NCBI GenBank assembly: GCA_947564305.1
Contig: CANOBT010000141.1
Location: forward strand, 1 to 14,242
Reading direction: 5' to 3'
DNA: 14,242 nucleotides
From: an uncultured Lachnospiraceae bacterium
GTDB lineage: Bacteria > Bacillota_A > Clostridia > Lachnospirales > Lachnospiraceae
The position numbers and the translations under genes were made by a program. Positions 6,797-14,186 of the stretch are shown here, piece by piece (the stretch's first letter is position 1; each line of letters begins with the position of its first letter). The notes below the pieces were generated by a model that was not told the DNA's origin, did not search any database, and saw only the letters and a list, made by a program, of their open reading frames with translations.

Positions 6797-6884
6797 ATAG
6801 GTAAGTCTCAGGAACTGTATGTGAATCAGCGGTCAGCGGAATAGACCGTACGAAATATCGGCATACCGTTTGTGAGACACCTAT
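6797..6884 (+). promoter_or_regulatory. Structured leader of the ABC transporter operon
   Basis: A long-range inverted repeat encloses this leader: ATAGGT (6797-6802) with ACCTAT (6879-6884), and GTCTCA (6805-6810) with TGAGAC (6873-6878), with a two-base bulge. Inside are two local hairpins, CGGTC/GACCG (6830-6834 and 6844-6848) and CGG-CATA-CCG (6859-6868). With a start near 6803 only the inner six pairs of the closing stem would be in the RNA. The structure ends just before AAAAAAGGAGG, so it could affect ribosome access. No known riboswitch was recognised. Confidence 0.35.
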
Positions 6885-6903
6885 AAAAAAGGAGGCTCAT
6901 ATC

Positions 6904-7593
6904 ATGGAGTTTTTAAAAATTGAAAATTTGTACAAAATCTATGGAAAGGACGAAAATCGGGTTACAGCACTGGACGGGGTATCGCTGACGCTTGAAAAAG
7001 GGGAATTTACCGCAATCATCGGTTCCTCTGGTTCCGGGAAATCCACCCTGCTCCATGCGATTGCCGGTGTGGATGTGCCCACCAGCGGAAAGATTTATCT
7101 AAATGGACAGGATGTCTATGCTCAAAGTAATGAAAATCTGGCGATTTTTCGCAGGCGGCAGGTGGGGCTGATTTACCAGTTTCACAACCTGATTCCCACT
7201 CTGAATGTGGTGGAGAATATTACCCTGCCGGTTCTGATGGACAAACGGAAGGTGAATAAAAAACGTCTGAAAGACCTGCTGGAGCTGCTTGGACTGGAGG
7301 AGCGGCAGAATCATCTGCCGAACCAGCTTTCCGGCGGTCAGCAGCAGCGTGTGGCAATTGGACGCGCCTTGATGAACGCCCCGCAGGTGATGTTAGCGGA
7401 TGAGCCGACCGGCAGCTTAGACAGCAAGAACGGGCATGAGATTATCAAGCTGCTGAAAAAGAGCAATCGGGAGTATGGACAGACGTTAATTCTTGTCACG
7501 CATGATAAAAATATTGCTTTGCAGGCCGATCGTATTATCCGTATTTCCGATGGAAAAGTGACACAGGATGAAAGGCAGGTGGCACGGTCATGA
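6904..7593 (+). CDS. ABC transporter ATP-binding protein (MacB/LolD/BceA type)
   Basis: This 229-residue ATPase is complete and canonical. It has Walker A GSSGSGKST (40-48), Q-loop Gln92 in YQFHNLIPTLNVVENI, signature LSGGQQQRVAIGRA (142-155), Walker B VMLADEP with Glu167, D-loop SLD (171-173) and switch His200 in VTHD. The length and the NLIPTLNVVENI segment are typical of ATPases that power FtsX-type mechanotransmission permeases (MacB, LolCDE, BceAB) rather than importers. ATG 6904 follows a strong GGAGG at 6891-6895. The stop overlaps the permease start in ATGA, so the two subunits are coupled. With the short-loop kinase upstream it most likely protects against, or senses, a cell-envelope-active peptide; the substrate cannot be told from the sequence. 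Confidence 0.95.
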   Translation: MEFLKIENLYKIYGKDENRVTALDGVSLTLEKGEFTAIIGSSGSGKSTLLHAIAGVDVPTSGKIYLNGQDVYAQSNENLAIFRRRQVGLIYQFHNLIPTLNVVENITLPVLMDKRKVNKKRLKDLLELLGLEERQNHLPNQLSGGQQQRVAIGRALMNAPQVMLADEPTGSLDSKNGHEIIKLLKKSNREYGQTLILVTHDKNIALQADRIIRISDGKVTQDERQVARS

Positions 7594-10193
7594 ATATTTT
7601 TCATAAAATAGCCGTGCAGGGACTGCTCAAGAATCGTACACGGACGATTGTGACAATCATCGGAGTGGTCCTGTCTTCACTGATGATTACGGGAGTCACG
7701 ACATTTGCAGTTTCCCTGTTGGATTATATGGCAGATGGTGCGCTGCAGAAATACGGGGACTGGTATGCAGCATTTCTGGATGCAGACGCCTCTTTTATGC
7801 AGGCGAGGCGGCAGGATGAGGAAGTGAGTGATTCGGTGTCCTTTGAAAATATTGGCTATGCAGAGTTAGAGGGCGGACAGAATCCGGATAAACCATATCT
7901 CTTTATCGCCGGATTTTCCCAGGAAACTTTTGATACCCTTCCCACAACACTGATATCAGGAAGACTTCCGGAAAATGATGGGGAAGTACTTGTCTCGGCG
8001 AGGGTGGAAATCGACAGTGGAGTTTCCTATAAAGTGGGGGATAGACTCACGCTTTCTGTGGGAAAGCGTATGAAGGGGGAACAGGAACTGACTCAGGCTT
8101 TGCCGTATATCGCCGGGGAAGAAACTTTTGTGCCGAGGGAAGAGAAAACTTATACGGTTGTAGGAACCTGCAGAACCCCCGTGTTTGAGACAGAGGAATC
8201 ACCGGGATATACGTTGATTACAAGGAGCGGCATGGTAGACAATGCTGATAGTCATAGTCTGTTTGTTTCATTAAAAAATCCGCGAAAAGTGTATTCTTAT
8301 GTGGATAAAGTCAAGGATGGGCATGCCTGCATTTTGAACTATGATGTGCTGCGACTTATGGGGCTCTCGGACCATCCAAGCGATAGGGTACTGATGGCGT
8401 TTTTGTACTCTTTTGGCGGGATTGTGCTGGCCATCATCATGGTTGGTTCTATTTTCCTGATTTATAACTCATTCAGCATTTCGCTGAATGAACGTATTCG
8501 GGAGATTGGAGTGCTGGCTTCTGTGGGAGCTACAGCAAAGCAATTGCGCAATTCCGTACTTTTTGAAGGCCTTTGCATTGGTGCGGTGGGAATTCCTATA
8601 GGCGTCCTTATGGGTCTTGGAGGTATCAGCCTTATATTGATGGCGGTTTCACGCAACTTTGGAGCGATTCTCTACAGCGGTGTGACTCTGGATGTGGAAA
8701 TCTCTGCTCTTGCGATTGGCGTTGCAATTATAGTGAGTATAGTCACCATCCTGATTTCAGCATGGCTTCCTGCGAAAAAGGCAGTCAATATGCCGGTGAT
8801 GGAATGCATCCGCCAGACGAATGAAATTAAGGTGAACTTTGGAGCCATGGAAGTATCTCAGAGGAGCCGGCGAATGTATGGTTTGGAAGGAACTCTTGCG
8901 TTGAAGAATTTCAAAAGAAACCGGAAACGTTACCGAAGTATCGTGCTGTCACTCGTTTTAAGTATTGTATTGTTTGTATCCACCAATGCGGTAGTTGATT
9001 CATTGCAGCAGACATCCGACAGATTTAAGATTGTGTCCGATTTTGATATTGGATTTGGAGTACAGGATATGGACGACTCTGATCTGTTTCGGCTTTATGA
9101 CAAGCTGAAAAATGTGGAAGGGATTCAGGAAAGCTCCTACCGGGATGCTGTCAGGTATTCTTGTACGGTTCAGACGGACTTATTGACGGATGCCTACTGG
9201 GAAACCGCGGGAGGGCGTTCTGCGGAAGGCATGTTGGAGCTGCCGATGGAAGTCCATTTTTTTGATGATGATTTCTATCAGAATCTGGTTTATGACCTGG
9301 GACTGCCGGCAGAAGAGTATACCGGGGAAAATGGAAAATTCATTGCTGTCGCAAAAATAAACGATGACAGCGATGAAGTGGAAGGTGCGGAGGACCTTGC
9401 AGATATGTTTAAAGAGGCTTCTATGAATTTTACTCTCACACCCCAAATAGCCGGTGACGCGGCAGCCGAAAAGACAGGATTTGGACCGGGACAGGATGTC
9501 ACTGCGACAATAATGGAAATCGTGCCGCCGGATATTCCACCGGTAGTGGGAAGTTACCAGCCAGAGGTTTTACCTTACTTTTTTGAAGTAATTGCACCAT
9601 GGTCGGCAAAGGGGAGATTGATTCCTTCGGATTTCCCTGTAGATGAAATTGCCAAGGGATTGTGCTTTGACTCAGAAAAGCCATCTCTGTCGGTGGTCGA
9701 AATGGGGAAAATCATTACAGAAGAAGTAACCTCTTCCTATATGCTGTTGAATAGCGCAAAGATGTATGAAGAATTCCAAAATATGATTTTTATTGTGAAT
9801 GTATTTGCATACGTATTTATTACACTGATTTCGTTGATTGCAGTGGCGAATGTGTTCAATACGATTTCAACCAATATCAGTCTTCGCAGACGGGAACTTG
9901 CCATGTTGAGGTCTGTGGGGATGTCAGATAAGGACTTTAATAAAATGATGCGGTTCGAGTGTGTGTTTTATGGAACCCGGGCACTGATAATTGGAATCCC
10001 GCTATCGTTGCTTATTTCCGCGCTGAGCGTGCAGATTATTGCAGAAGATGATGTGAAGTTTACATTGCCCTGGGCCAGTGTAGGAATCAGTATGTTGAGT
10101 GTATTCCTTGTAATATTTGTCACAATGATGTATGCTGTAAGTAAGATTAAGAAAGAAAATATTATTGACGCACTGCGGGATGAGATGACCTGA
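7590..10193 (+). CDS. ABC transporter permease with two FtsX domains
   Basis: This 867-residue membrane protein has eight predicted helices in a duplicated 1+3 layout: TM1 about 18-42, TM2-4 about 268-293, 325-352 and 370-394, TM5 about 448-468, and TM6-8 about 729-758, 793-817 and 830-851. Large extracytoplasmic domains follow TM1 (about 45-265) and TM5 (about 470-725). Each half has the FtsX cytoplasmic motif: NERIREIGVLASVGATAKQL near 300-319 and RRRELAMLRSVGMSDKDF near 766-783. This is the long permease form of Gram-positive peptide-resistance or lipoprotein/envelope transporters. BceB-type permeases usually have ten helices and one large external domain, so this is related but not a classic BceB. 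The start overlaps the ATPase stop by four bases. Substrate unknown; antimicrobial peptide defence is inferred from the kinase-regulator-ABC arrangement. Confidence 0.92.
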   Translation: MNIFHKIAVQGLLKNRTRTIVTIIGVVLSSLMITGVTTFAVSLLDYMADGALQKYGDWYAAFLDADASFMQARRQDEEVSDSVSFENIGYAELEGGQNPDKPYLFIAGFSQETFDTLPTTLISGRLPENDGEVLVSARVEIDSGVSYKVGDRLTLSVGKRMKGEQELTQALPYIAGEETFVPREEKTYTVVGTCRTPVFETEESPGYTLITRSGMVDNADSHSLFVSLKNPRKVYSYVDKVKDGHACILNYDVLRLMGLSDHPSDRVLMAFLYSFGGIVLAIIMVGSIFLIYNSFSISLNERIREIGVLASVGATAKQLRNSVLFEGLCIGAVGIPIGVLMGLGGISLILMAVSRNFGAILYSGVTLDVEISALAIGVAIIVSIVTILISAWLPAKKAVNMPVMECIRQTNEIKVNFGAMEVSQRSRRMYGLEGTLALKNFKRNRKRYRSIVLSLVLSIVLFVSTNAVVDSLQQTSDRFKIVSDFDIGFGVQDMDDSDLFRLYDKLKNVEGIQESSYRDAVRYSCTVQTDLLTDAYWETAGGRSAEGMLELPMEVHFFDDDFYQNLVYDLGLPAEEYTGENGKFIAVAKINDDSDEVEGAEDLADMFKEASMNFTLTPQIAGDAAAEKTGFGPGQDVTATIMEIVPPDIPPVVGSYQPEVLPYFFEVIAPWSAKGRLIPSDFPVDEIAKGLCFDSEKPSLSVVEMGKIITEEVTSSYMLLNSAKMYEEFQNMIFIVNVFAYVFITLISLIAVANVFNTISTNISLRRRELAMLRSVGMSDKDFNKMMRFECVFYGTRALIIGIPLSLLISALSVQIIAEDDVKFTLPWASVGISMLSVFLVIFVTMMYAVSKIKKENIIDALRDEMT

Positions 10194-10224
10194 AAGATTA
10201 GAACGGAAAGGGGCTGGCTGTACC

Positions 10225-10956
10225 ATGAAGAGAGTGAAAAAAAGACATCCTGTTCGTAATTTTATCATTACCATGTTTCTGCTTGTGTTGGGTATAGTGG
10301 CAGCAGTCAGCGCCTTTTTTGGAGTCAAGGGATATCGGATGTATCAGGATGCTATAGCACAGAGAACGCTTGAGGAGCGGGTCGAGGCAATCAGGGCAAA
10401 AACAGATTTTATAGATTATTCCGAGATGGCGCAATTCTATATAGATGCGGTCATATCTGTGGAGGATCACCGATTCATGAAACATCCTGGAATAGACCCC
10501 ATTGCAATCGTGCGCGCCGTGTGCACAGATATCAGGGAAAGAGCCTTTATAGAAGGCGGAAGCACCATCACACAGCAGCTTGCGAAGAATTTGTTTTTTA
10601 CACAGGAAAAAAAGATAGAACGCAAGGCGGCAGAAGTGTTCGCGGTATTAGATATGGAGTCAAAATATAGTAAGGAAGAGATTTTTGAATTATATGCCAA
10701 TACGATTGTGTTTGGCAGTGGCTATGAGGGCGTTTTTGCTGCTGCGACAGGGTACTTTGGAAAGTTTCCGTCAGAACTGACAGACTACGAATCGGCGATG
10801 CTGGCGGGAGTGCCTAATGCGCCTTCGCATTATTCTCCGGATACCAATATTGAGCTTGCGAATCAACGGGTCGCGCAGGTGCTTCAGAGCATGGTAAAGC
10901 ACCAGATCATTACACAGGACGAGGCAGAGCATATCATGGGGAAGGCATGGAAATGA
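10225..10956 (+). CDS. Monofunctional peptidoglycan glycosyltransferase (GT51)
   Basis: This 243-residue enzyme has a basic N-terminus, one membrane anchor (about 12-34) and a GT51 domain facing outside the membrane. GT51 enzymes polymerise lipid II into glycan strands. Family motifs are all present: VEDHRFMKHPGID with catalytic Glu80, GGSTITQQLAKNLFF (111-125), RKAAE with the second glutamate Glu137 (57 residues after Glu80, the spacing seen in bifunctional PBPs), and ELYANTIVFGSGYEGVFAAA (155-174). No transpeptidase domain follows, so it resembles MtgA/Mgt and not a class A PBP. It starts 31 bases after the permease, with AAAGGGG upstream and no terminator, so it is probably co-transcribed with the transporter. 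This suggests extra glycan synthesis as part of the envelope-stress response. Confidence 0.93.
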   Translation: MKRVKKRHPVRNFIITMFLLVLGIVAAVSAFFGVKGYRMYQDAIAQRTLEERVEAIRAKTDFIDYSEMAQFYIDAVISVEDHRFMKHPGIDPIAIVRAVCTDIRERAFIEGGSTITQQLAKNLFFTQEKKIERKAAEVFAVLDMESKYSKEEIFELYANTIVFGSGYEGVFAAATGYFGKFPSELTDYESAMLAGVPNAPSHYSPDTNIELANQRVAQVLQSMVKHQIITQDEAEHIMGKAWK

Positions 10957-10983
10957 GCGGTTTAGTCAAACGGAGGTGTTATC

Positions 10984-11862
10984 GTGTTCATTCATAATTC
11001 ATGTAAGTCAGCCATCCAGTCCTGTCTGGATTCCAGAACATTTGCAGCAGCACATTTATACAATGATGAAAAGACGATGAGTATCCATATCCACGACTGT
11101 TATGAAATCTATTATTCGATTTCAGGCGGAAAGCAGTTTTTGATTGATAATCGCTTTTATGACTTCCTTCCAGGTGATATTTTTTTCATTAATCAATATG
11201 AAAGCCATTATCTTTCTCAGATTGATTATGTGACGCATGAGCGGATTGTGCTGTCAGTTTATCCGGATTATTTGAAGCAGTTTTCGACGGAGCAGACAGA
11301 CTTAAACTATTGTTTTACCTGCCGGGATACCGCATTTGGCCATAAATTGAGCTTGTCTTTGGAGGAGCAGAAACGATTTTTATATTATATACATAAGCTT
11401 TCGGAAAAGAAGGAATTCGGGCAGGATATCCTGGACCAGACTGCATTTCTGGAGTTGATGACGTATTTGAACCGGATATTTTTGAAACGATGTGAGGAAG
11501 AACGGACAGCGGATGTATCCAAGGAGGAAAAAGCGAGTGGGACACATCCAGGACAGATTGATGCTATTTTATCCTATGTCAATCAAAATCTTACGGAAGA
11601 ATTGACCATTCAGAAACTGGCATCACATTTTTTTCTGAGCAGCTCCTACCTCTGTAAGATTTTTAAAGATGAGACAGGGACAACCATCAATCGGTATATT
11701 ACTGCCAAACGGATTTCACGGGCAAAAGCATTGCTGGCAGAGGGAAATTCTGTTACGGAAACCTGCACCATGTGCGGATTTCAGGACTATAGTAATTTTT
11801 TGAAGGCATTTACAAAGGCGGTGGGGATTTCGCCGAAGAAGTATGCAATGTATGAGCAGTAG
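10984..11862 (+). CDS. AraC-family transcriptional regulator
   Basis: This 292-residue regulator has an N-terminal cupin-like sensing domain (about 18-100; HIHDCYEIYYSISGG with His35/His37/Glu41, then FLPGDIFFINQYESH) and a C-terminal double helix-turn-helix (about 192-288). The first helix-turn-helix lies in LTIQKLASHFFLSSSYLCKI (207-226) and the second in VTETCTMCGFQDYSNFLKAF (257-276), ending in GISPKKYAMY. The start codon is GTG 10984, chosen because GGAGG (10972-10976) sits seven bases upstream and no in-frame ATG precedes the cupin. It lies 27 bases after the GT51 gene, so they may share a transcript. Cupin-type AraC proteins usually respond to a small molecule, often a sugar. The convergent uronate genes are a possible target, but this is only positional inference. 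Confidence 0.92.
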   Translation: MFIHNSCKSAIQSCLDSRTFAAAHLYNDEKTMSIHIHDCYEIYYSISGGKQFLIDNRFYDFLPGDIFFINQYESHYLSQIDYVTHERIVLSVYPDYLKQFSTEQTDLNYCFTCRDTAFGHKLSLSLEEQKRFLYYIHKLSEKKEFGQDILDQTAFLELMTYLNRIFLKRCEEERTADVSKEEKASGTHPGQIDAILSYVNQNLTEELTIQKLASHFFLSSSYLCKIFKDETGTTINRYITAKRISRAKALLAEGNSVTETCTMCGFQDYSNFLKAFTKAVGISPKKYAMYEQ

Positions 11863-11917
11863 ATATTTTCAAAAGAAGTATTAATGTATGAACCATCAGG
11901 TTTGCGAAAGAATAAAA

Positions 11918-11958
11918 GGCTGCCGCACCGCCGATGAAAAATCGTAAGTGCGGCAGCC
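11918..11958. terminator. Strong bidirectional hairpin terminator
   Basis: GGCTGCCGCAC (11918-11928) pairs perfectly with GTGCGGCAGCC (11948-11958), and an inner CGAT/ATCG stem (11932-11935 and 11941-11944) closes a GAAAA loop. On the minus strand the stem is followed by TTTTATTCTTT, a good T-rich tail for the dehydrogenase gene that ends at 11977. On the plus strand GATTCTATTT follows, so it can also end the AraC transcript. Confidence 0.85.
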
Positions 11959-11976
11959 GATTCTATTTCACAAGTT

Positions 11977-12777
11977 TTATGGCTGCTTTCCGATATAGGC
12001 CAAAATTCCGCCGTCTACATACAAAATCTGTCCGTTTACAAAATCAGATGCATCTGAAGCCAGGAATATTGCCGGCCCCATCAGGTCCTCCGGGTTGCCC
12101 CAGCGAGCGGCCGGAGTCTTGGAAATAATAAACTGGTCAAAAGGATGTCTGCTTCCATCCGCCTGTGTCTCCCGAAGAGGGGCTGTCTGCGGGGTTGCAA
12201 TATATCCGGGTCCAATGCCGTTGCACTGAATGTTATATTCTCCATACTCAGAGCAGATATTTTTTGTCAGCATCTTTAATCCGCCTTTTGCCGCTGCATA
12301 TGCAGATACGGTTTCACGTCCCAGCTCACTCATCATGGAGCAGATGTTAATGATTTTTCCATGCCCTTTTTCAATCATATCCGGTAAAACAGCCTTGGAC
12401 ATGATGAACGGTGCATTCAAGTCAATGTCTACCACCTGGCGAAATTCCGCGGCGCTCATTTCTGTCATAGGAATCCGTTTGATGATACCTGCATTATTTA
12501 CCAAAATATCAATCACACCAAGTTCTTTTTTGATGCTTTCAACCATCTCCTGTACCTGGTTTTCGTCGGTTACATCACAGAGATACCCTTTTGCCTCAAT
12601 TCCTTTGGCTTCATAATCTGCAAGTGCCTTGTCCAAATGCTCTTGTCCGCGGCAGTTAAATGCAATTTTGGCCCCTGCTTTTGCATAAGCCTCGGCAATC
12701 GCAAATCCGATTCCGTAAGCCCCTCCGGTAACCAGGGCGACTTTTCCCTGTAGTGAAAAACTGTCTAAAATGCTCAT
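11977..12777 (-). CDS. SDR oxidoreductase, gluconate 5-dehydrogenase / KduD-DhuD type
   Basis: This 266-residue cytoplasmic short-chain dehydrogenase has the NAD(P) motif TGGAYGIG (17-24), Asp68 in CDVT, NNAG (94-97), Ser147, and Tyr160-x3-Lys164 (SAYAAAKGG), then PGYIATPQT. The C-terminus, with SRHPFDQFIISKTPAARWG and DGGILAYIGKQP, closely resembles my recollection of streptococcal gluconate 5-dehydrogenase. Streptococcal relatives (DhuD) reduce the keto-deoxy-uronate formed from unsaturated uronic acids. Given the hydrolase gene immediately upstream in the same operon, a KduD/DhuD-like step towards 2-keto-3-deoxygluconate is the best guess; gluconate/5-ketogluconate interconversion is the alternative. 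The start at 12777 is set by AAAGGAGAA seven bases upstream. A 21-residue longer in-frame version from 12840 has no binding site and is not conserved-looking. The expected KduI/DhuI isomerase is not in the window. Confidence 0.88.
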   Translation of the reverse strand: MSILDSFSLQGKVALVTGGAYGIGFAIAEAYAKAGAKIAFNCRGQEHLDKALADYEAKGIEAKGYLCDVTDENQVQEMVESIKKELGVIDILVNNAGIIKRIPMTEMSAAEFRQVVDIDLNAPFIMSKAVLPDMIEKGHGKIINICSMMSELGRETVSAYAAAKGGLKMLTKNICSEYGEYNIQCNGIGPGYIATPQTAPLRETQADGSRHPFDQFIISKTPAARWGNPEDLMGPAIFLASDASDFVNGQILYVDGGILAYIGKQP

Positions 12778-12850
12778 TTGATGTTCTCCTTTCTTTGTGC
12801 CTGCTTTGTCTATTATATTCTTCCTTTTACATTCTTTCATGCAGAAAGTT

Positions 12851-13969
12851 TTAATGTAGAAGTGCCTCTGCCAAAGCCAGGATGGTCAGTGCCTGTCCGT
12901 AAGCCATAGGGGCAATCAAGATATTTTTATAATGCTCTGCGTCCATGCCCATGCCGGTGCCGCCGGACACTTTCAGTACTGTGCCGTCTTCATCAATATT
13001 GTCAAGGATGCCCTGGATTGCTTTCTCTGCGCATGCCAGATAGGAATCGTCCAGGATGCCGAAGCGTACCCCTTTGAGGAGCCCAGCCGCGATGGCAGCC
13101 GTGCCGGATACCTCTTCATAGCTGTCCGGATCGGTCAGCACCGTATGCCAGAGCCCGTTTTTACCTTGCAGCTTTTTGAGCGCCGCTGCCTGGGCCTTGT
13201 AGGTGTCCACGATGAGGGTTTTGACTCCCGGATTCAGGCCGCCTCTGGACATCTCGATATATTCCATGCTTCCCAGGGTAAACCAACTGTTTCCGCGGCA
13301 CCAGAAAACACCGCCGAAATTATGGTTTCCGTTAAAGGTCCATCCGTGATAGAAAAGACCGGATTTTTTGTCATACAGATACTTGATGTGCATAAGCATC
13401 TGATGGATGCCTTCATTGACCCATTCTTCACGGCCATATTTCTGCCCCATCTTATTTAAGAATAATACGGTCATAAATAAGGTGTCAATCCACATCTCAT
13501 TTTCATTCAGCCTGACACCCTGGCGGTCACCGTTAGCGCTGGTTACGTGTTGGAAACCGCCTTCTTTTGTCCTTGGAATGCAGTTCATGAGCCAGTCCGC
13601 CCAGTCCAGGCATAGCTCTTCAAATTTGGGGTCATGGTAATATTCATTTAGCTCTGCCAGGGTCAGAAGAGGGGTGGTCGTGTTGATGTTACGGGAGGGC
13701 AGCCCCAGTTCCATATTTCCCACGAACCAGTTGTGGAGGAATTCTTTGTATTTTTCATTTTTGTCATACTGCATGATACGAAGCAGTCCGTAAAGTCCTA
13801 CTCCTTGCGGCCAGTCCCATTCGCGGATGCCGAAATCACGCTTAAAAAATCCAATGGCTTCTCCGCCGGTTTCTTCCAGTTCTTTTTCATTTTCCGGTCC
13901 GCCCAAGTTTAAAAGTTTTTCGATGACCAGATTCAGTTTTCTTCTGAGTTCTGTTTCATTAATTTTCAT
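12851..13969 (-). CDS. Unsaturated uronyl hydrolase, GH105/GH88 type
   Basis: This 372-residue protein has the aromatic- and Gly-rich repeats of an (alpha/alpha)6 barrel. Key stretches are REWDWPQGVGLYGLL (49-63), RNINTTTPLLTLAEL (93-107), NENEMWIDTLFMTVLFL (155-171, with Asp162 as likely general acid/base by analogy with GH105 YteR), FWCRGNSWFTLGS (222-234) and EVSGTAAIAAGLLKG (286-300). RGNSW resembles the RGNGW of GH105 rather than GH88. It has no signal peptide, so it should act in the cytoplasm, removing the unsaturated uronic acid from lyase-generated disaccharides of rhamnogalacturonan or a similar uronate polymer. The start at 13969 is set by AGGAGG six bases upstream; a longer frame from 14041 is rejected. 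It is the first gene of an operon with the dehydrogenase, 73 bases apart. Exact substrate cannot be decided. Confidence 0.88.
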   Translation of the reverse strand: MKINETELRRKLNLVIEKLLNLGGPENEKELEETGGEAIGFFKRDFGIREWDWPQGVGLYGLLRIMQYDKNEKYKEFLHNWFVGNMELGLPSRNINTTTPLLTLAELNEYYHDPKFEELCLDWADWLMNCIPRTKEGGFQHVTSANGDRQGVRLNENEMWIDTLFMTVLFLNKMGQKYGREEWVNEGIHQMLMHIKYLYDKKSGLFYHGWTFNGNHNFGGVFWCRGNSWFTLGSMEYIEMSRGGLNPGVKTLIVDTYKAQAAALKKLQGKNGLWHTVLTDPDSYEEVSGTAAIAAGLLKGVRFGILDDSYLACAEKAIQGILDNIDEDGTVLKVSGGTGMGMDAEHYKNILIAPMAYGQALTILALAEALLH

Positions 13970-14066
13970 TTTAATCCTCCTGATGGGACTCCAATCTGTT
14001 TTCACTGATTGATGTCCTCGATAATAACAATTGATTTGCAAAAGTATGATTTTTATTATATATCTA

Positions 14067-14096
14067 TTGAACTTCTAATGCTCCATAAGATATAAT
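14067..14096 (+). promoter_or_regulatory. Sigma-A-type promoter for the right-edge gene
   Basis: TTGAAC (14067-14072) and a perfect TATAAT (14091-14096) are separated by 18 bases, giving a start near 14103. It drives the divergent gene beginning at 14187. A clear minus-strand promoter for the uronyl hydrolase operon was not found between 13970 and 14066. Confidence 0.6.
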
Positions 14097-14105
14097 TTTT
14101 GTAAA

Positions 14106-14158
14106 GATTCAGAATACAGCAAATGGTCTGTGGCTTTGTTCTGAATCAGTGTTGATTC
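14106..14158 (+). promoter_or_regulatory. Two overlapping hairpins in the leader of the right-edge gene
   Basis: GATTCAGAA (14106-14114) pairs perfectly with TTCTGAATC (14139-14147). The second arm overlaps another perfect hairpin, GAATCA-GTGT-TGATTC (14143-14158). The two cannot form together in one RNA, so they could be alternative folds; as DNA they are three phased copies of a GATTC-type half site and could be an operator. They sit within the first ~55 bases of the predicted transcript. Function is not known. Confidence 0.35.
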
Positions 14159-14186
14159 CCATAAATTAAGGAAAGCAGGTGATGTT

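Noticed and set aside
12230..12616. Plus-strand 128-codon frame inside the dehydrogenase gene
   Set aside because: It is the antisense shadow of a well-supported coding gene and has no ribosome binding site or recognisable domain. The same applies to frames at 12932-13459, 10002-10485 and 1136-1516.
12778..12840. 21-residue N-terminal extension of the dehydrogenase
   Set aside because: The strong AAAGGAGAA site is inside this stretch and points to the ATG at 12777; the start MSILDSFSLQGK matches the family N-terminus.
13970..14041. 24-residue N-terminal extension of the uronyl hydrolase
   Set aside because: AGGAGG lies within it, six bases from the ATG at 13969, and the extension has no signal-peptide character.
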